In this document: piece by piece, positions 1-8,050 of the stretch | Numbering within the stretch: the stretch's first letter is position 1 | Layout of the letters: each line of letters opens with the position of its first letter | Assembly (NCBI RefSeq): GCF_000633415.1 | Contig: NZ_AYMV01000007.1 | Coordinates: 62,001 to 126,000, forward strand | Direction of reading: 5' to 3' | Origin: Leucobacter sp. PH1c | Lineage (GTDB): Bacteria; Actinomycetota; Actinomycetes; Actinomycetales; Microbacteriaceae | Length of the DNA stretch: 64,000 nt | Position numbers and translations under genes: made by a program | Notes under the pieces: generated by a model | Told to the model about the DNA's origin: nothing | Database searches by the model: none | The model's input: the letters and a program-made list of their open reading frames with translations, nothing else

Positions 1-485
1 AGCGGGTGGCCGACGGCTTCTCGGATGGCCCGCTCGTGCTCGGGCCCACCGTCGCGAATCTCGTCGATGCCTCGCGGAGCGCGCGCGCCGCGCTCGCGGG
101 CGTCGCCGTCGCGCGGTCGTGGCGGAAGGCGCCCCGCCCGGTCCTCGCCGACGATCTGCTCCCCGAACGCGCGCTCGCGGGCGACGGTCTGGCACGGCGC
201 ACCCTCATCGAGCAGATCTACGAGCCCCTCGCCGCCCACTCCGGCGAGCTGCTCGAGACGCTCTGGTGCTATCTCGACAACGGGCGTTCCCTCGAGGCAA
301 CGGCGCGCGAGCTCTTCGTGCATCCGAACACCGTGCGCTACCGCCTGAAGAAGGTGTCCGAGGTGATCGGCTGGAACGCGACGGGTGCCCGCGAGGCCCT
401 GATCCTGCAGTCCGCGCTCATCGCCGGATCGATCGCGCAGCACGGCCGCCGTCCGGGCTCGCAGAAGCCGAGCTCCGGGCACTGA
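1..485 (+). CDS. PucR/CdaR-type transcriptional regulator, C-terminal part (FasR-like)
   Basis: The reading frame is open from the left edge, so the N-terminus lies outside the window. The visible 160 residues end in a PucR-family C-terminal helix-turn-helix: the stretch LEATARELFVHPNTVRYRLK is the family signature, followed by a dimer-type helix. Its place directly before fabD-fabH-acpP-fabF matches FasR of Streptomyces, a PucR-family activator of that operon (established for Streptomyces, inferred here). It would bind DNA upstream of fabD; an 8-bp inverted repeat in the following gap is a candidate site. The family is clear from sequence; the regulon is context only. About 35 residues after the HTH are Ser/Pro/Gly-rich and probably disordered. 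Confidence 0.85.
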   Translation, partial: RVADGFSDGPLVLGPTVANLVDASRSARAALAGVAVARSWRKAPRPVLADDLLPERALAGDGLARRTLIEQIYEPLAAHSGELLETLWCYLDNGRSLEATARELFVHPNTVRYRLKKVSEVIGWNATGAREALILQSALIAGSIAQHGRRPGSQKPSSGH

Positions 486-504
486 TCCGCCCGCAGGCGC
501 GCCG

Positions 505-549
505 AAATCCAACAAAAATACGCGATCCCTACAACGATCTTTTGGATTT
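505..549. promoter_or_regulatory. Inverted repeat in the fabD promoter region, candidate FasR-type operator
   Basis: AAATCCAA at 505-512 and TTGGATTT at 542-549 are perfect 8-bp inverted arms 29 bp apart, in the only non-coding gap before the fatty-acid operon. The right arm touches TATGGT (549-554), a possible -10 box. Binding by the upstream PucR-type protein is inferred. Confidence 0.45.
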
Positions 550-600
550 ATGGTGGGGAATATGCAGGATGCGCGCGGGTGATCTGAGAAACTGGAACAC

Positions 601-1518
601 GTGATTGTCATCGCCTGCCCTGGACAGGGCTCTCAGACCCCCGGCTTCCTGAGCGAGTGGCTCGACCTCCCCGGCGGCCGCGAGTTCCTGCGCGAAGCCT
701 CCGAGCGCTCCGGCGTCGACCTCATCGCGCACGGCACGGAGAGCGACGCCGACACGATCCGGGACACCGCGATCGCGCAGCCGCTCATCGTCGCCGCGAG
801 CATCCTCGCGTGGCGCGAGCTCTCGGCTCGCACCGATCTGTCCGCGGTCGGCGTCGCCGGTCACTCCGTGGGCGAGTTCGCCGCCGCGACGGCGGCCGGC
901 GTGCTCGACGCGGGTGACGCGCTCGCGCTCGTGGGCGTGCGCGGTCGGGCCATGGCCGAGGCCGCGGCTCGCGAGGAGACCGGCATGGCCGCGGTCGTCG
1001 GCGGCGTTGAAGCCGACGTGCTCGCGAAGATCGCCGAGCACGGGCTCACGCCCGCGAACCGCAACGGCGGCGGTCAGATCGTCGCCGCGGGCTCCCGCGC
1101 CGCGCTCGCCGCGCTGGCCGAGGACGCGCCGCGCGCCGCGCGCGTGATCCCGCTCCAGGTCGCCGGTGCGTTCCACACCGACTACATGGCGAGCGCGATC
1201 CCCGCGCTTCGCGAGGCCGCGAGCGGCGTCGCCGCCGCCGATCCCACGCACCCGCTCTGGACGAACGCCGACGGCACTCGCGTGACGAGTGGCGAGCGCT
1301 ACGTCGAGCTGCTCGTCTCGCAGATCGCGCAGCCCGTGCGCTGGGACGCCTGCATGGCAGACTTCCAGGAGGCCGGCATCACGGGCCTCATCGAGCTCAC
1401 GCCCGCGGGCGCGCTCTCGGGGATCGCGAAGCGCGCGCTGAAGGGCGTGCCGAGCGTCGCCATCAAGTCCCCCGCCGACCTCGACGCGGCGGTCGCCATG
1501 ATCGCCGAAGCCGCCTGA
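601..1518 (+). CDS. fabD: Malonyl-CoA:ACP transacylase
   Basis: FabD moves malonyl from CoA to acyl carrier protein, supplying the extender unit for type II fatty-acid synthesis in the cytoplasm. The 305-residue protein has the expected length, an N-terminal CPGQGSQ motif and the nucleophile elbow GHSVGEF with catalytic Ser89; the catalytic His lies in the AFHTDYM segment near residue 193. The start is GTG; no convincing ribosome site precedes it, but the next codons match the family N-terminus (MIVIACPGQG). It is first in a fabD-fabH-acpP-fabF operon, the order usual in actinobacteria. Regulation by the adjacent FasR-like protein is likely. Confidence 0.96.
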   Translation: MIVIACPGQGSQTPGFLSEWLDLPGGREFLREASERSGVDLIAHGTESDADTIRDTAIAQPLIVAASILAWRELSARTDLSAVGVAGHSVGEFAAATAAGVLDAGDALALVGVRGRAMAEAAAREETGMAAVVGGVEADVLAKIAEHGLTPANRNGGGQIVAAGSRAALAALAEDAPRAARVIPLQVAGAFHTDYMASAIPALREAASGVAAADPTHPLWTNADGTRVTSGERYVELLVSQIAQPVRWDACMADFQEAGITGLIELTPAGALSGIAKRALKGVPSVAIKSPADLDAAVAMIAEAA

Positions 1519-1535
1519 CCGAAGGACACCTGACT

Positions 1536-2540
1536 ATGTCTCCTCTCGTGCAGCCCACCGGGCCGATGCACTCCCGGATCCTCTCCATCGGCGCCGCCCG
1601 CGGCGACCTCGATGTGCCGAACGACGACCTCGTCGGCCCGATCGATTCCTCGGACGAGTGGATCCGCCAGCGCACCGGCATCATCCAGCGCCGCCGCGCG
1701 AGCGCCGAGCTCTCGGCCGTCGACCTCGCCGTCGCCGCGGGTGAGGAGGCCATCGTGCGCTCCGGGCTCGAGCGCTCGGAGATCGACGGCGTGATCATCT
1801 CCACGATCTCAAACGTCGCGGTGACCCCGTCGATGGCCGCGCTCGCCGCGCACCGCCTGGGCCTCACCCCCGCGGCCGCCTTCGACATCTCCGCCGCCTG
1901 CGCAGGGTACGTCTACGGCGTGGCTCAGGCCGACGCGCTCGTGCGCTCGGGGGTTTGCTCGAACGTGCTCGTGATCGGCGCGGAGAAGCTCTCCGATCTC
2001 GTCGACCCGACCGACCGCAGCATTTCCTTCCTCCTCGCGGACGGCGCCGGCGCCGTCGTCGTCGGTCCGAGCGACCACGCGGGCATCGGCCCGACGGTGT
2101 GGGGCTCCGACGGCGAGAAGTGGGACACGATCCGGATGACCTCGACGTTCGAGGAGTACCGGAACAACCCGACCGAGGTCGCGTGGCCCACCCTGCGCCA
2201 GGACGGTCAGACCGTGTTCCGCTGGGCGGTGTGGGAGATGGCGAAGGTCGCCCGCCAGACGCTCGAGGAGTCGGGGATCGAGGCGAAGGATCTCGCCGCG
2301 TTCATCCCCCACCAGGCGAACGCCCGCATCGTCGACGAGTTCGCGAAGCAGCTGAAGCTGCCCGAGAGCGTCGTCGTCGCGCGCGACATCGAGATGCAGG
2401 GCAACACCTCCGCGGCATCGATCCCGCTCGCGATGCACGCGCTGCTCGAGGAGCACCCCGAGCTCTCCGGCGGCCTCGCCCTCACGATCGGCTTCGGCGC
2501 CGGTCTCGTCTACGGCGCGCAGGTCGTCGAGATCCCCTAA
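1536..2540 (+). CDS. fabH: Beta-ketoacyl-ACP synthase III
   Basis: FabH condenses an acyl-CoA primer with malonyl-ACP to start each fatty acid; in actinobacteria it often takes branched primers (family knowledge, not visible here). The 334-residue sequence shows the thiolase-fold triad: Cys122 in ISAACAGYVYG, His259 in FIPHQANARI and Asn290 in GNTSAAS. A ribosome site GAAGGA (1521-1526) sits 9 nt before the ATG. The N-terminus carries about 10 residues more than many homologs. It follows fabD by 17 nt and is surely co-transcribed with it. Confidence 0.96.
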   Translation: MSPLVQPTGPMHSRILSIGAARGDLDVPNDDLVGPIDSSDEWIRQRTGIIQRRRASAELSAVDLAVAAGEEAIVRSGLERSEIDGVIISTISNVAVTPSMAALAAHRLGLTPAAAFDISAACAGYVYGVAQADALVRSGVCSNVLVIGAEKLSDLVDPTDRSISFLLADGAGAVVVGPSDHAGIGPTVWGSDGEKWDTIRMTSTFEEYRNNPTEVAWPTLRQDGQTVFRWAVWEMAKVARQTLEESGIEAKDLAAFIPHQANARIVDEFAKQLKLPESVVVARDIEMQGNTSAASIPLAMHALLEEHPELSGGLALTIGFGAGLVYGAQVVEIP

Positions 2541-2630
2541 TCCCCTCGGGGTTCCCGCGCGCGGCTCCGCGGCGCCGCGCGCGGCCCCCGATACACTTCA
2601 TCAGCCAGTACCAACCTAAGGAGAAACACC

Positions 2631-2879
2631 ATGGCATTCAGCAACGAAGAGGTCCTCGCAGGTCTTGCAGAGCTCATCAACGACGAGACCGGGATCGCGG
2701 CCGACGTCGTCGCTCTCGACAAGTCGTTCACCGATGATCTCGACATCGACTCGATCTCCATGATGACGATCGTCGTCAACGCGGAGGAGAAGTTCGACGT
2801 CAAGATCCCCGACGAGGAGGTCAAGAACCTCAAGACCGTCGGCGACGCTGTCGACTTCATCGTCAAGGCTCAGGCCTAA
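2631..2879 (+). CDS. acpP: Acyl carrier protein
   Basis: This 82-residue acidic four-helix protein carries growing acyl chains on a phosphopantetheine arm. The attachment site is Ser41 in the DIDSISM segment; the usual DSL motif reads DSI here. A strong ribosome site (TAAGGAGA, 2617-2624) precedes the ATG, in line with the high protein level ACP needs. It lies between fabH and fabF; the 90-nt gap before it holds no hairpin strong enough to call a terminator. Confidence 0.96.
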   Translation: MAFSNEEVLAGLAELINDETGIAADVVALDKSFTDDLDIDSISMMTIVVNAEEKFDVKIPDEEVKNLKTVGDAVDFIVKAQA

Positions 2880-2975
2880 CGACTCCCCGGTCGCCGGGAG
2901 GCGAGCACGTGCTCGCCTCCCCGCCCGGAACCCCTCGCCCAGCCCAAGGATTCACCCCACCCGGAGCAGCATCAC

Positions 2976-4217
2976 ATGACGAAGAAGATTGTCGTTACCG
3001 GCATCGGCGCCACCTCCCCGATCGGCGGAACCGCCGCGGAGAGCTGGGACGCGCTCATCGCCGGCGCCTCTGGCGCGAAGACCCTTGCCCACGACTGGGT
3101 GGCGCAGTACGAACTCCCGGTCCAGTTCGCCGCAGAGGCGAAGGTGCGCCCCGAAGAGGTGCTCGCCCGACCGGTCGCGAAGCGCCTTGACCCCTCGAGC
3201 CAGTTCGCGCTCATCGCCGCGATGGAGGCGTTTGCGGACGCCGGCTCCCCCGAACTTGATTCCGAGCGCCTCGGCGTCGACTGGGCGACCGGCATCGGCG
3301 GCCTCTGGTCGCTGCTCGACGCCTGGGACACCCTCCGCGAGAAGGGCCCGCGCCGTGTCATGCCGCTGACGGTGCCCATGCTCATGCCGAACGCGCCCGC
3401 CGCCGCGGTCTCGATGCACTTCGAGGCCCGCGCCTACGCGCGCACCGTCGCCTCGGCCTGCGCGTCGAGCACCGAGTCGATCGCCGCCGCGTACGAGCAT
3501 ATCCAGGCCGGCTACGCCGACGTCGTGATCGCGGGCGGATCCGAGTCCGCGATCCACCCGATTACGCTCGCGGCGTTCTCCTCGATGCAGGCCCTGTCGA
3601 AGCGGAACGATTCCCCCGAGACGGCCTCGCGCCCCTACAGCATCGACCGCGACGGCTTCGTCATGGGCGAGGGCGCTGCCGCACTCGTCATCGAGAGCGA
3701 GGAGCACGCCCTCGCCCGCGGCGCGCGCATCTACGCAGAGATCGCCGGCGGCGGTGTGACGGCGGATTCGTATCACATCACCGCGAACGATCCCGAGGGC
3801 CGTGGTGCGAGCCGCGCCGTTGAGATGGCGCTCGCACAGGCCGGCGCGACGCCCGACGAGGTGACGCACATCAACGCGCACGCGACGTCCACCCCCGTGG
3901 GCGATGTCGCCGAGTACGCGGCGCTCCGCAAGGTCTTCGGCGACCGGATCGACTCGATCCCGGTCTCCGCGACCAAGGGCGCGACCGGCCACCTCCTCGG
4001 CGGCACGGGCGCGCTGGAGGCGCTGTTCACGATCCTCGCCGTGAAGAACCGCGTGGCTCCCCCGACGATCAACCTCTCCGAGCAGGATCCCGAGATCCCG
4101 CTGCAGGTGTCGGGCTCGGCGCAGGAGCTCGGCTCGGAGCCGCAGCTCGCGATCTCGAACTCCTTCGGCTTCGGCGGGCACAACGCCGTCGTGGCCATCC
4201 GCTCCTACGACGCCTAG
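2976..4217 (+). CDS. fabF: Beta-ketoacyl-ACP synthase II
   Basis: FabF performs the elongating condensations of the type II fatty-acid cycle. The 413-residue protein has the Cys-His-His set: Cys162 in SACASSTES, His302 in NAHATSTPVGD and His339 after Lys334 in TKGATGHLLGG, plus the C-terminal NSFGFGGHNA loop. GGAG at 2963-2966 serves the ATG. It ends the fab operon and is followed by a strong bidirectional terminator. The ketoreductase, dehydratase and enoyl reductase of the cycle are not encoded here and must lie elsewhere. Confidence 0.96.
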   Translation: MTKKIVVTGIGATSPIGGTAAESWDALIAGASGAKTLAHDWVAQYELPVQFAAEAKVRPEEVLARPVAKRLDPSSQFALIAAMEAFADAGSPELDSERLGVDWATGIGGLWSLLDAWDTLREKGPRRVMPLTVPMLMPNAPAAAVSMHFEARAYARTVASACASSTESIAAAYEHIQAGYADVVIAGGSESAIHPITLAAFSSMQALSKRNDSPETASRPYSIDRDGFVMGEGAAALVIESEEHALARGARIYAEIAGGGVTADSYHITANDPEGRGASRAVEMALAQAGATPDEVTHINAHATSTPVGDVAEYAALRKVFGDRIDSIPVSATKGATGHLLGGTGALEALFTILAVKNRVAPPTINLSEQDPEIPLQVSGSAQELGSEPQLAISNSFGFGGHNAVVAIRSYDA

Positions 4218-4275
4218 CACCCCCGCTCCGCCGCCCCTCGGGTGCGGCGGAGCGTCGCGGCCGTCGTGCTCGGCA

Positions 4276-4318
4276 GACGAAGAGGCCCCCTCCCGGTTCG
4301 GGAGGGGGCCTCTTCGTC
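4276..4318. terminator. Bidirectional terminator between fabF and dps
   Basis: A perfect 19-bp stem (4276-4294 with 4300-4318) closes a 5-nt loop GGTTC. It lies between the convergent fabF and dps genes. There is no U-tract, as is common in high-GC actinobacteria. Confidence 0.88.
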
Positions 4319-4348
4319 AGGACTGGGCGCTCGCGCCGATCGCGTTCG

Positions 4349-4837
4349 CTATGCGGCGATGTGCGAGGCGAGGAACCAGCGATCCTTGTCGAGCTGCTGG
4401 GCGATCGCGATGACGATGTCCTGGCTCACGGGATCGATCTCCTCGAGCCCCTTGACCGCTGCGTAGACCGTGACGAGCGTCGCATCGATCTGAGCGACCA
4501 TGTCGCGGATCGCGGCGTCGGCCTGCTGGAAGCCGTCCGCGAGCTCCGGGGTCGTGGTGCGCGCAGCGACGGTGCCGATGCGGCCGTCCACGGGCAGGCC
4601 GAGGGCGACGATCCGCTCGGCGACCTCATCGTAGGCGTCGCGTGCACGGTCCACGACCTCGTCGAGGAGCTCGTGCACCGCGATGAAGTTCGTGCCGCGG
4701 ACGTGCCAGTGCGCCTGCTTGCCGTTGACCGAGAGCGCGATGAGATCGTGCACCACGGGGGTGAGGTACTGCGAGACGCCGCTCGGACGGTGCAGCTCGC
4801 CCTGGGCGGCGGGAACGGTGATCTGGGTCGTTGCCAT
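4349..4837 (-). CDS. dps: Dps family DNA-binding ferritin-like protein
   Basis: Dps forms a 12-subunit shell that oxidises and stores iron and protects DNA during starvation or peroxide stress. The 162-residue sequence has the ferritin-like four-helix pattern and the Dps ferroxidase segment: HWHVRGTNF supplies the His, and HELLDEVVDRARDAYDEVAE supplies the acidic ligands from the partner subunit. I chose the ATG at 4837 because AAGGGG lies 8-9 nt before it; the frame extends upstream to a TTG at 4897, but those 20 residues are not Dps-like. It is monocistronic, between the fab terminator and the hem terminator. Confidence 0.93.
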   Translation of the reverse strand: MATTQITVPAAQGELHRPSGVSQYLTPVVHDLIALSVNGKQAHWHVRGTNFIAVHELLDEVVDRARDAYDEVAERIVALGLPVDGRIGTVAARTTTPELADGFQQADAAIRDMVAQIDATLVTVYAAVKGLEEIDPVSQDIVIAIAQQLDKDRWFLASHIAA

Positions 4838-4969
4838 GAAGTGGATCCCCTTCGTTTCGGATGAGCCCGGACCGGGTGGATCCGGGGCTCCTGTCAACCA
4901 ACACTCTCAACGGTACGCCGATTTTTGGGGAGCGCAAGCAAGGAAAGGCTGGGCTTACCGCGCGGAAAG

Positions 4970-5007
4970 TCCCCGATGGGGGCCAAGAATTGACCCCCGA
5001 CCGGGGA
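4970..5007 (-). terminator. Terminator after hemQ
   Basis: 9-bp arms 4978-4986 and 4990-4998 (one G-U pair on the transcribed minus strand) close a 3-nt loop, and an outer TCCCC/GGGGA pair (4970-4974, 5003-5007) extends the stem. It lies 5 nt beyond the hemQ stop codon. Confidence 0.7.
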
Positions 5008-5011
5008 GTTC

Positions 5012-5734
5012 CTAGGCGAAGACGCGCGCGAGGAAGTCGACCGGCTCCACGCGGGGCCCGGTGAAGAACGGCGTCTCCTCCTTCACGTGGCGGCGCGCGT
5101 CGGTGGCCCGCAGCTCGCGCATGAGATCGACGATCCGGAGGAGGTCGGCCGACTCGAACGCGAGCAGCCATTCGTAGTCGCCGAGCGCGAAGGACGCGAC
5201 CGTGTTCGCGAGCACGTCGCCGTAGTCGCGAGCCGCGGCGCCGTGCTCGCGGAGCATCTCCCGGCGCTCCGCGTCGGGCAGCAGGTACCAGTCGTTGCTG
5301 CGCACGAACGGGTACACGCACACGAAATCGCCGGGGGCGTCGCCCGCGAGGAACGCGGGCACGTGGCCGCGGTTGAACTCGGCGGCGCGGTGCACGCCGA
5401 TGTTCGACCAGACGGGGGCGAGCCGACCGGCCGTCCACTCGAGCACCGTGCGGTAGGCGCGCTGCAGTGCAGCCGTGTCCGGGGCGTGCCACCAGATCAT
5501 CAGGTCCGCGTCGGCGCGGAAGCCGGCGAGGTCGTACCAGCCGCGCGTGGTGAGCCCCGGGATCGCGTCGAGTTCGGCGACCAGCCCGGCCGCGATGCTC
5601 CGCCAGGCGGGGGTCACCCCCACGCCGTCGCTCGGACGCGTCTCGCGGAACACCGCGTACATCGTGTAGTTGGTCTCGGCGTTGATGCGCTCGGCAACGG
5701 CGCTGTGATCGACGACGGGGGCGGACGAGCTCAT
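5012..5734 (-). CDS. hemQ: Coproheme decarboxylase (HemQ/ChdC), chlorite-dismutase fold
   Basis: HemQ converts coproheme III to heme b with hydrogen peroxide, the last step of the coproporphyrin-dependent pathway of Gram-positive bacteria. The 240-residue protein has the family landmarks: Tyr141 in YPFVRS (the position of the radical-forming Tyr), the NDWYLLP segment, and His164 in REHGAAARDY, matching the proximal heme ligand. Those equivalences are from recalled family alignments. The ATG at 5734 has GGAG before it; upstream residues are not family-like. It lies 55 nt after hemH, so iron insertion and decarboxylation are encoded together. Confidence 0.93.
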   Translation of the reverse strand: MSSSAPVVDHSAVAERINAETNYTMYAVFRETRPSDGVGVTPAWRSIAAGLVAELDAIPGLTTRGWYDLAGFRADADLMIWWHAPDTAALQRAYRTVLEWTAGRLAPVWSNIGVHRAAEFNRGHVPAFLAGDAPGDFVCVYPFVRSNDWYLLPDAERREMLREHGAAARDYGDVLANTVASFALGDYEWLLAFESADLLRIVDLMRELRATDARRHVKEETPFFTGPRVEPVDFLARVFA

Positions 5735-5789
5735 GGGGTCTCCGTTCAGAGGGTGGTCGTGCAAAGGGATGCGTGGGCCGCGTGCGGGA

Positions 5790-6887
5790 TCAGTCGTCGG
5801 TGCCGGCGATGACGGGGATCCCCGTGACCTCGCCGTGGCGCATCCGGCAGCTGTTCGCGGGTGCGACGTCGGGGAACGCGCCGAGCGAGCCAGCCGTGGG
5901 CGCCGGGACGTCCTCGCCGCGCTCGCGTGCCGCACGCTCCAGGATCATGTCGACGAGGCCGCGGATGAAGGGCTCGCGGACGCTCACCGTGCCGGCGCGC
6001 GCCGCTGCGATGCCGTGTTCGGCTGCCGTCTCGAGCGCCTCCACGTCGAGGTCGAAGGCGACCTCCATGTGGTCCGAGATGAAGCCGATCGGTGCGATCA
6101 CGATCTTCGTGACTCCCGCACCCGCAAGCGCCTCGATGTGGTCGTTGACGTCGGGCTCGAGCCACGGGGTGCGCGGATCGCCCGAGCGGGAGCAGTAGGC
6201 GAGCGAGGACGGGAGCGCGGCGCCGGTGCGCTCGGCGAGCGCCGCATCGATCACGGCGCGGACGTCCTCGTGCTGCTCGCGGTACCCCGCTCCGGTCACG
6301 GCGGAGGCGTCCTGCATGGTGTCGGGGATCGAGTGGGTGACGTACACGATGTGCGCGTCGGCGAGCCCGCCGGCGAGGGACTCCCCGGCCTCGATGATCG
6401 CGTCGAGGTTGGCGGTGACGAAGCCGGGATCATTGAAGAACGGGCGGAGGATGTCGATGCGCGGGGCGATCGCGCCGAGCTCCGTGGTCGCCGCGGCGAG
6501 GTGCTCGCGGTACTGGCGGCTGCCCGAGTAGGAGGCGTAGGCGCTCGTCACGAGCGTGAGCACGCGGCGGGCGCCGAACGCGGCCGCGTCGCGCAGCGTG
6601 TCGACGGTGTACGGGTGCCAGTTCCGGTTGCCCCACACGACGGGCAGTGCGATCTCGCGGCGCGCGAGCTCCGCCTGGAGTGCCGCGACGAGCTCGAGGT
6701 TCTGCTCGTTGATCGGGCTGCGGCCGCCGAAGTGGTGGTAGTGCTCGCCGACCTCGGCGAGGCGGGCCTCGGGAATTCCCTTGCCGCGAGTGACGTTGCG
6801 CAGGAAGGGAATGACATCTTCAGTGGCGTTCGGGCCGCCGAAGGAGCAGACGAGGAGGGCGTCGTAGGGAAGGGCATGTTCCGTCAT
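5790..6887 (-). CDS. hemH: Coproporphyrin III ferrochelatase
   Basis: This chelatase inserts ferrous iron into coproporphyrin III (also called CpfC in Gram-positive bacteria), giving the substrate of HemQ next door. The 365-residue protein shows the family segments FGGRSPINEQN near the N-terminus, VTHSIPD with the metal-binding His, and APIGFISDHMEVAFDLD with the catalytic acidic residues. The ATG at 6887 is preferred over the GTG at 6896: a TACGGT box (6895-6900) lies 7 nt before the ATG, the spacing of a leaderless mRNA, and no ribosome site is present. The promoter faces an iron/heme-type ABC operon across a shared palindrome. Confidence 0.93.
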   Translation of the reverse strand: MTEHALPYDALLVCSFGGPNATEDVIPFLRNVTRGKGIPEARLAEVGEHYHHFGGRSPINEQNLELVAALQAELARREIALPVVWGNRNWHPYTVDTLRDAAAFGARRVLTLVTSAYASYSGSRQYREHLAAATTELGAIAPRIDILRPFFNDPGFVTANLDAIIEAGESLAGGLADAHIVYVTHSIPDTMQDASAVTGAGYREQHEDVRAVIDAALAERTGAALPSSLAYCSRSGDPRTPWLEPDVNDHIEALAGAGVTKIVIAPIGFISDHMEVAFDLDVEALETAAEHGIAAARAGTVSVREPFIRGLVDMILERAARERGEDVPAPTAGSLGAFPDVAPANSCRMRHGEVTGIPVIAGTDD

Positions 6888-6894
6888 GCTCTGC

Positions 6895-6900
6895 ACCGTA
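6895..6900 (-). promoter_or_regulatory. -10 box of a leaderless hemH transcript
   Basis: TACGGT on the minus strand followed by 7 nt and the hemH ATG fits the actinobacterial TANNNT-N6/7-ATG arrangement, with transcription starting at the start codon. Confidence 0.5.
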
Positions 6901-6918
6901 TCACCAGGTTTCCTGTAG

Positions 6919-6939
6919 ATCTGATGTATAACATCGGAT
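6919..6939. promoter_or_regulatory. Palindromic operator shared by hemH and the ABC importer operon
   Basis: ATCTGATGT (6919-6927) and ACATCGGAT (6931-6939) are 9-bp inverted arms with one mismatch around a 3-bp centre. The site covers the expected hemH -35 region and lies just before a TAAGAT box (6943-6948) that could serve the divergent importer genes. A 9-bp direct repeat AGATCTGAT occurs at 6917-6925 and 6945-6953. It does not match the DtxR/IdeR iron box I know. Confidence 0.5.
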
Positions 6940-7042
6940 GTGTAAGATCTGATCTGGAAATCGATGGAATCTGTCGGTTCACAGCTTCACGCACCCCCGC
7001 ACCGCGCCCGTTCCGGGCGCCGCCGATCCCGACAGGACCCCC

Positions 7043-8050
7043 GTGCCCCGCACTCGAATCTGGCTCGCCGCCGCGCTCTCGGCGGCGCTCCTCGTCCTCG
7101 TCGCGCTCGGCTCGCTGACACTCGGGATCGTGCGCCTGCCGCTCGACGAGACGCTGCGCGCGCTCGTCGACCCGAGCGGCGTCGCGCAGCGCACGGGCGC
7201 CGTCGTCTGGACGATCCGGCTCCCTCGCGTCGTCGTCGCCATGCTGGTCGGCGCCGCCCTCGCGGTGGCCGGAGTCGTGATGCAGGCGATCCTGCGCAAC
7301 CCGCTCGCCGAGCCCGGCATCACGGGTGTCTCCGCGGGCGCGGCGGTCGGCGCCGTCGCGAGCATGACGCTCGGCTTCACCGGCTCAGCGCAGTGGGGCA
7401 TCCCGCTCGCCGCGTTCGCGGGCGCCGCGGCCGTCACGCTCGTGCTGCAGCTCGTGCTGCGCACCCGGCGCGACCTCGGCTCGGCGACGGTGATCCTGAT
7501 TGGCGTGTCGCTCAGCGCGCTCGCTGGCGCGCTCATCAACGTGCTCATTGCGAACGCGAGCGACGACGCGCTCGTGCGCAGCGCGATGTTCTGGCTCGCG
7601 GGAGACCTCGAACTGCGCACCTGGCAGCACGCCGCCCTGGCGGTGGGCCCGATTCTGCTCGGCGGCGCCTGGCTGCTCAGCCGGCACCGCCAGCTCGACG
7701 CGCTCGCCCTCGGCGACCAGATCGCGGCAACCTCGGGCGTGCACGTGCAGCGCGAGCGATTCGGGCTGCTCCTCGTCGCCTCGCTCATCACGGGCGCAGC
7801 GGTATCGGTGAGCGGCATCATCAGCTTCGTCGGCCTCGTCGTGCCGCACGCCATGCGCCTCCTCGTCGGGGCCTCCCACGCGCGCCTCCTGCCGCTCTCC
7901 GCGCTCGGCGGAGCCCTGTTCCTCGTGCTCGCCGACACGGTCGCGCGCACCGCCTTCGGCTCCGTCGTGGTGCAGACCGGCGTCGTGGCCGCGCTGATCG
8001 GCGCCCCCGTGTTCCTCGCGCTCCTCCTGCGGCGGGGGGCACGCGCATGA
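7043..8050 (+). CDS. FecCD-family ABC permease (iron, heme or cobalamin type)
   Basis: This is the membrane subunit of a BtuC/HmuU/FecCD-type importer. The 335 residues form about 9-10 hydrophobic segments; the segment RLPRVVVAMLVGAALAVAGV followed by QAILRNPLAEPGITGVSAGA is a family hallmark, and GIISFVGLVVPH marks the ATPase-coupling region. The start is GTG at 7043 with AGGA upstream. The next gene overlaps it by 4 nt. The substrate cannot be read from the permease; the divergent heme-synthesis genes suggest heme or ferric siderophore. Cobalamin is the main alternative. Confidence 0.88.
   Translation: MPRTRIWLAAALSAALLVLVALGSLTLGIVRLPLDETLRALVDPSGVAQRTGAVVWTIRLPRVVVAMLVGAALAVAGVVMQAILRNPLAEPGITGVSAGAAVGAVASMTLGFTGSAQWGIPLAAFAGAAAVTLVLQLVLRTRRDLGSATVILIGVSLSALAGALINVLIANASDDALVRSAMFWLAGDLELRTWQHAALAVGPILLGGAWLLSRHRQLDALALGDQIAATSGVHVQRERFGLLLVASLITGAAVSVSGIISFVGLVVPHAMRLLVGASHARLLPLSALGGALFLVLADTVARTAFGSVVVQTGVVAALIGAPVFLALLLRRGARA

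Noticed and set aside
6964-8046. Upstream extension of the ABC ATPase frame through the permease gene
   Set aside because: The translation is Arg/Ala-rich and out of frame with a clear FecCD permease; the ATGA overlap start gives a normal ATPase.
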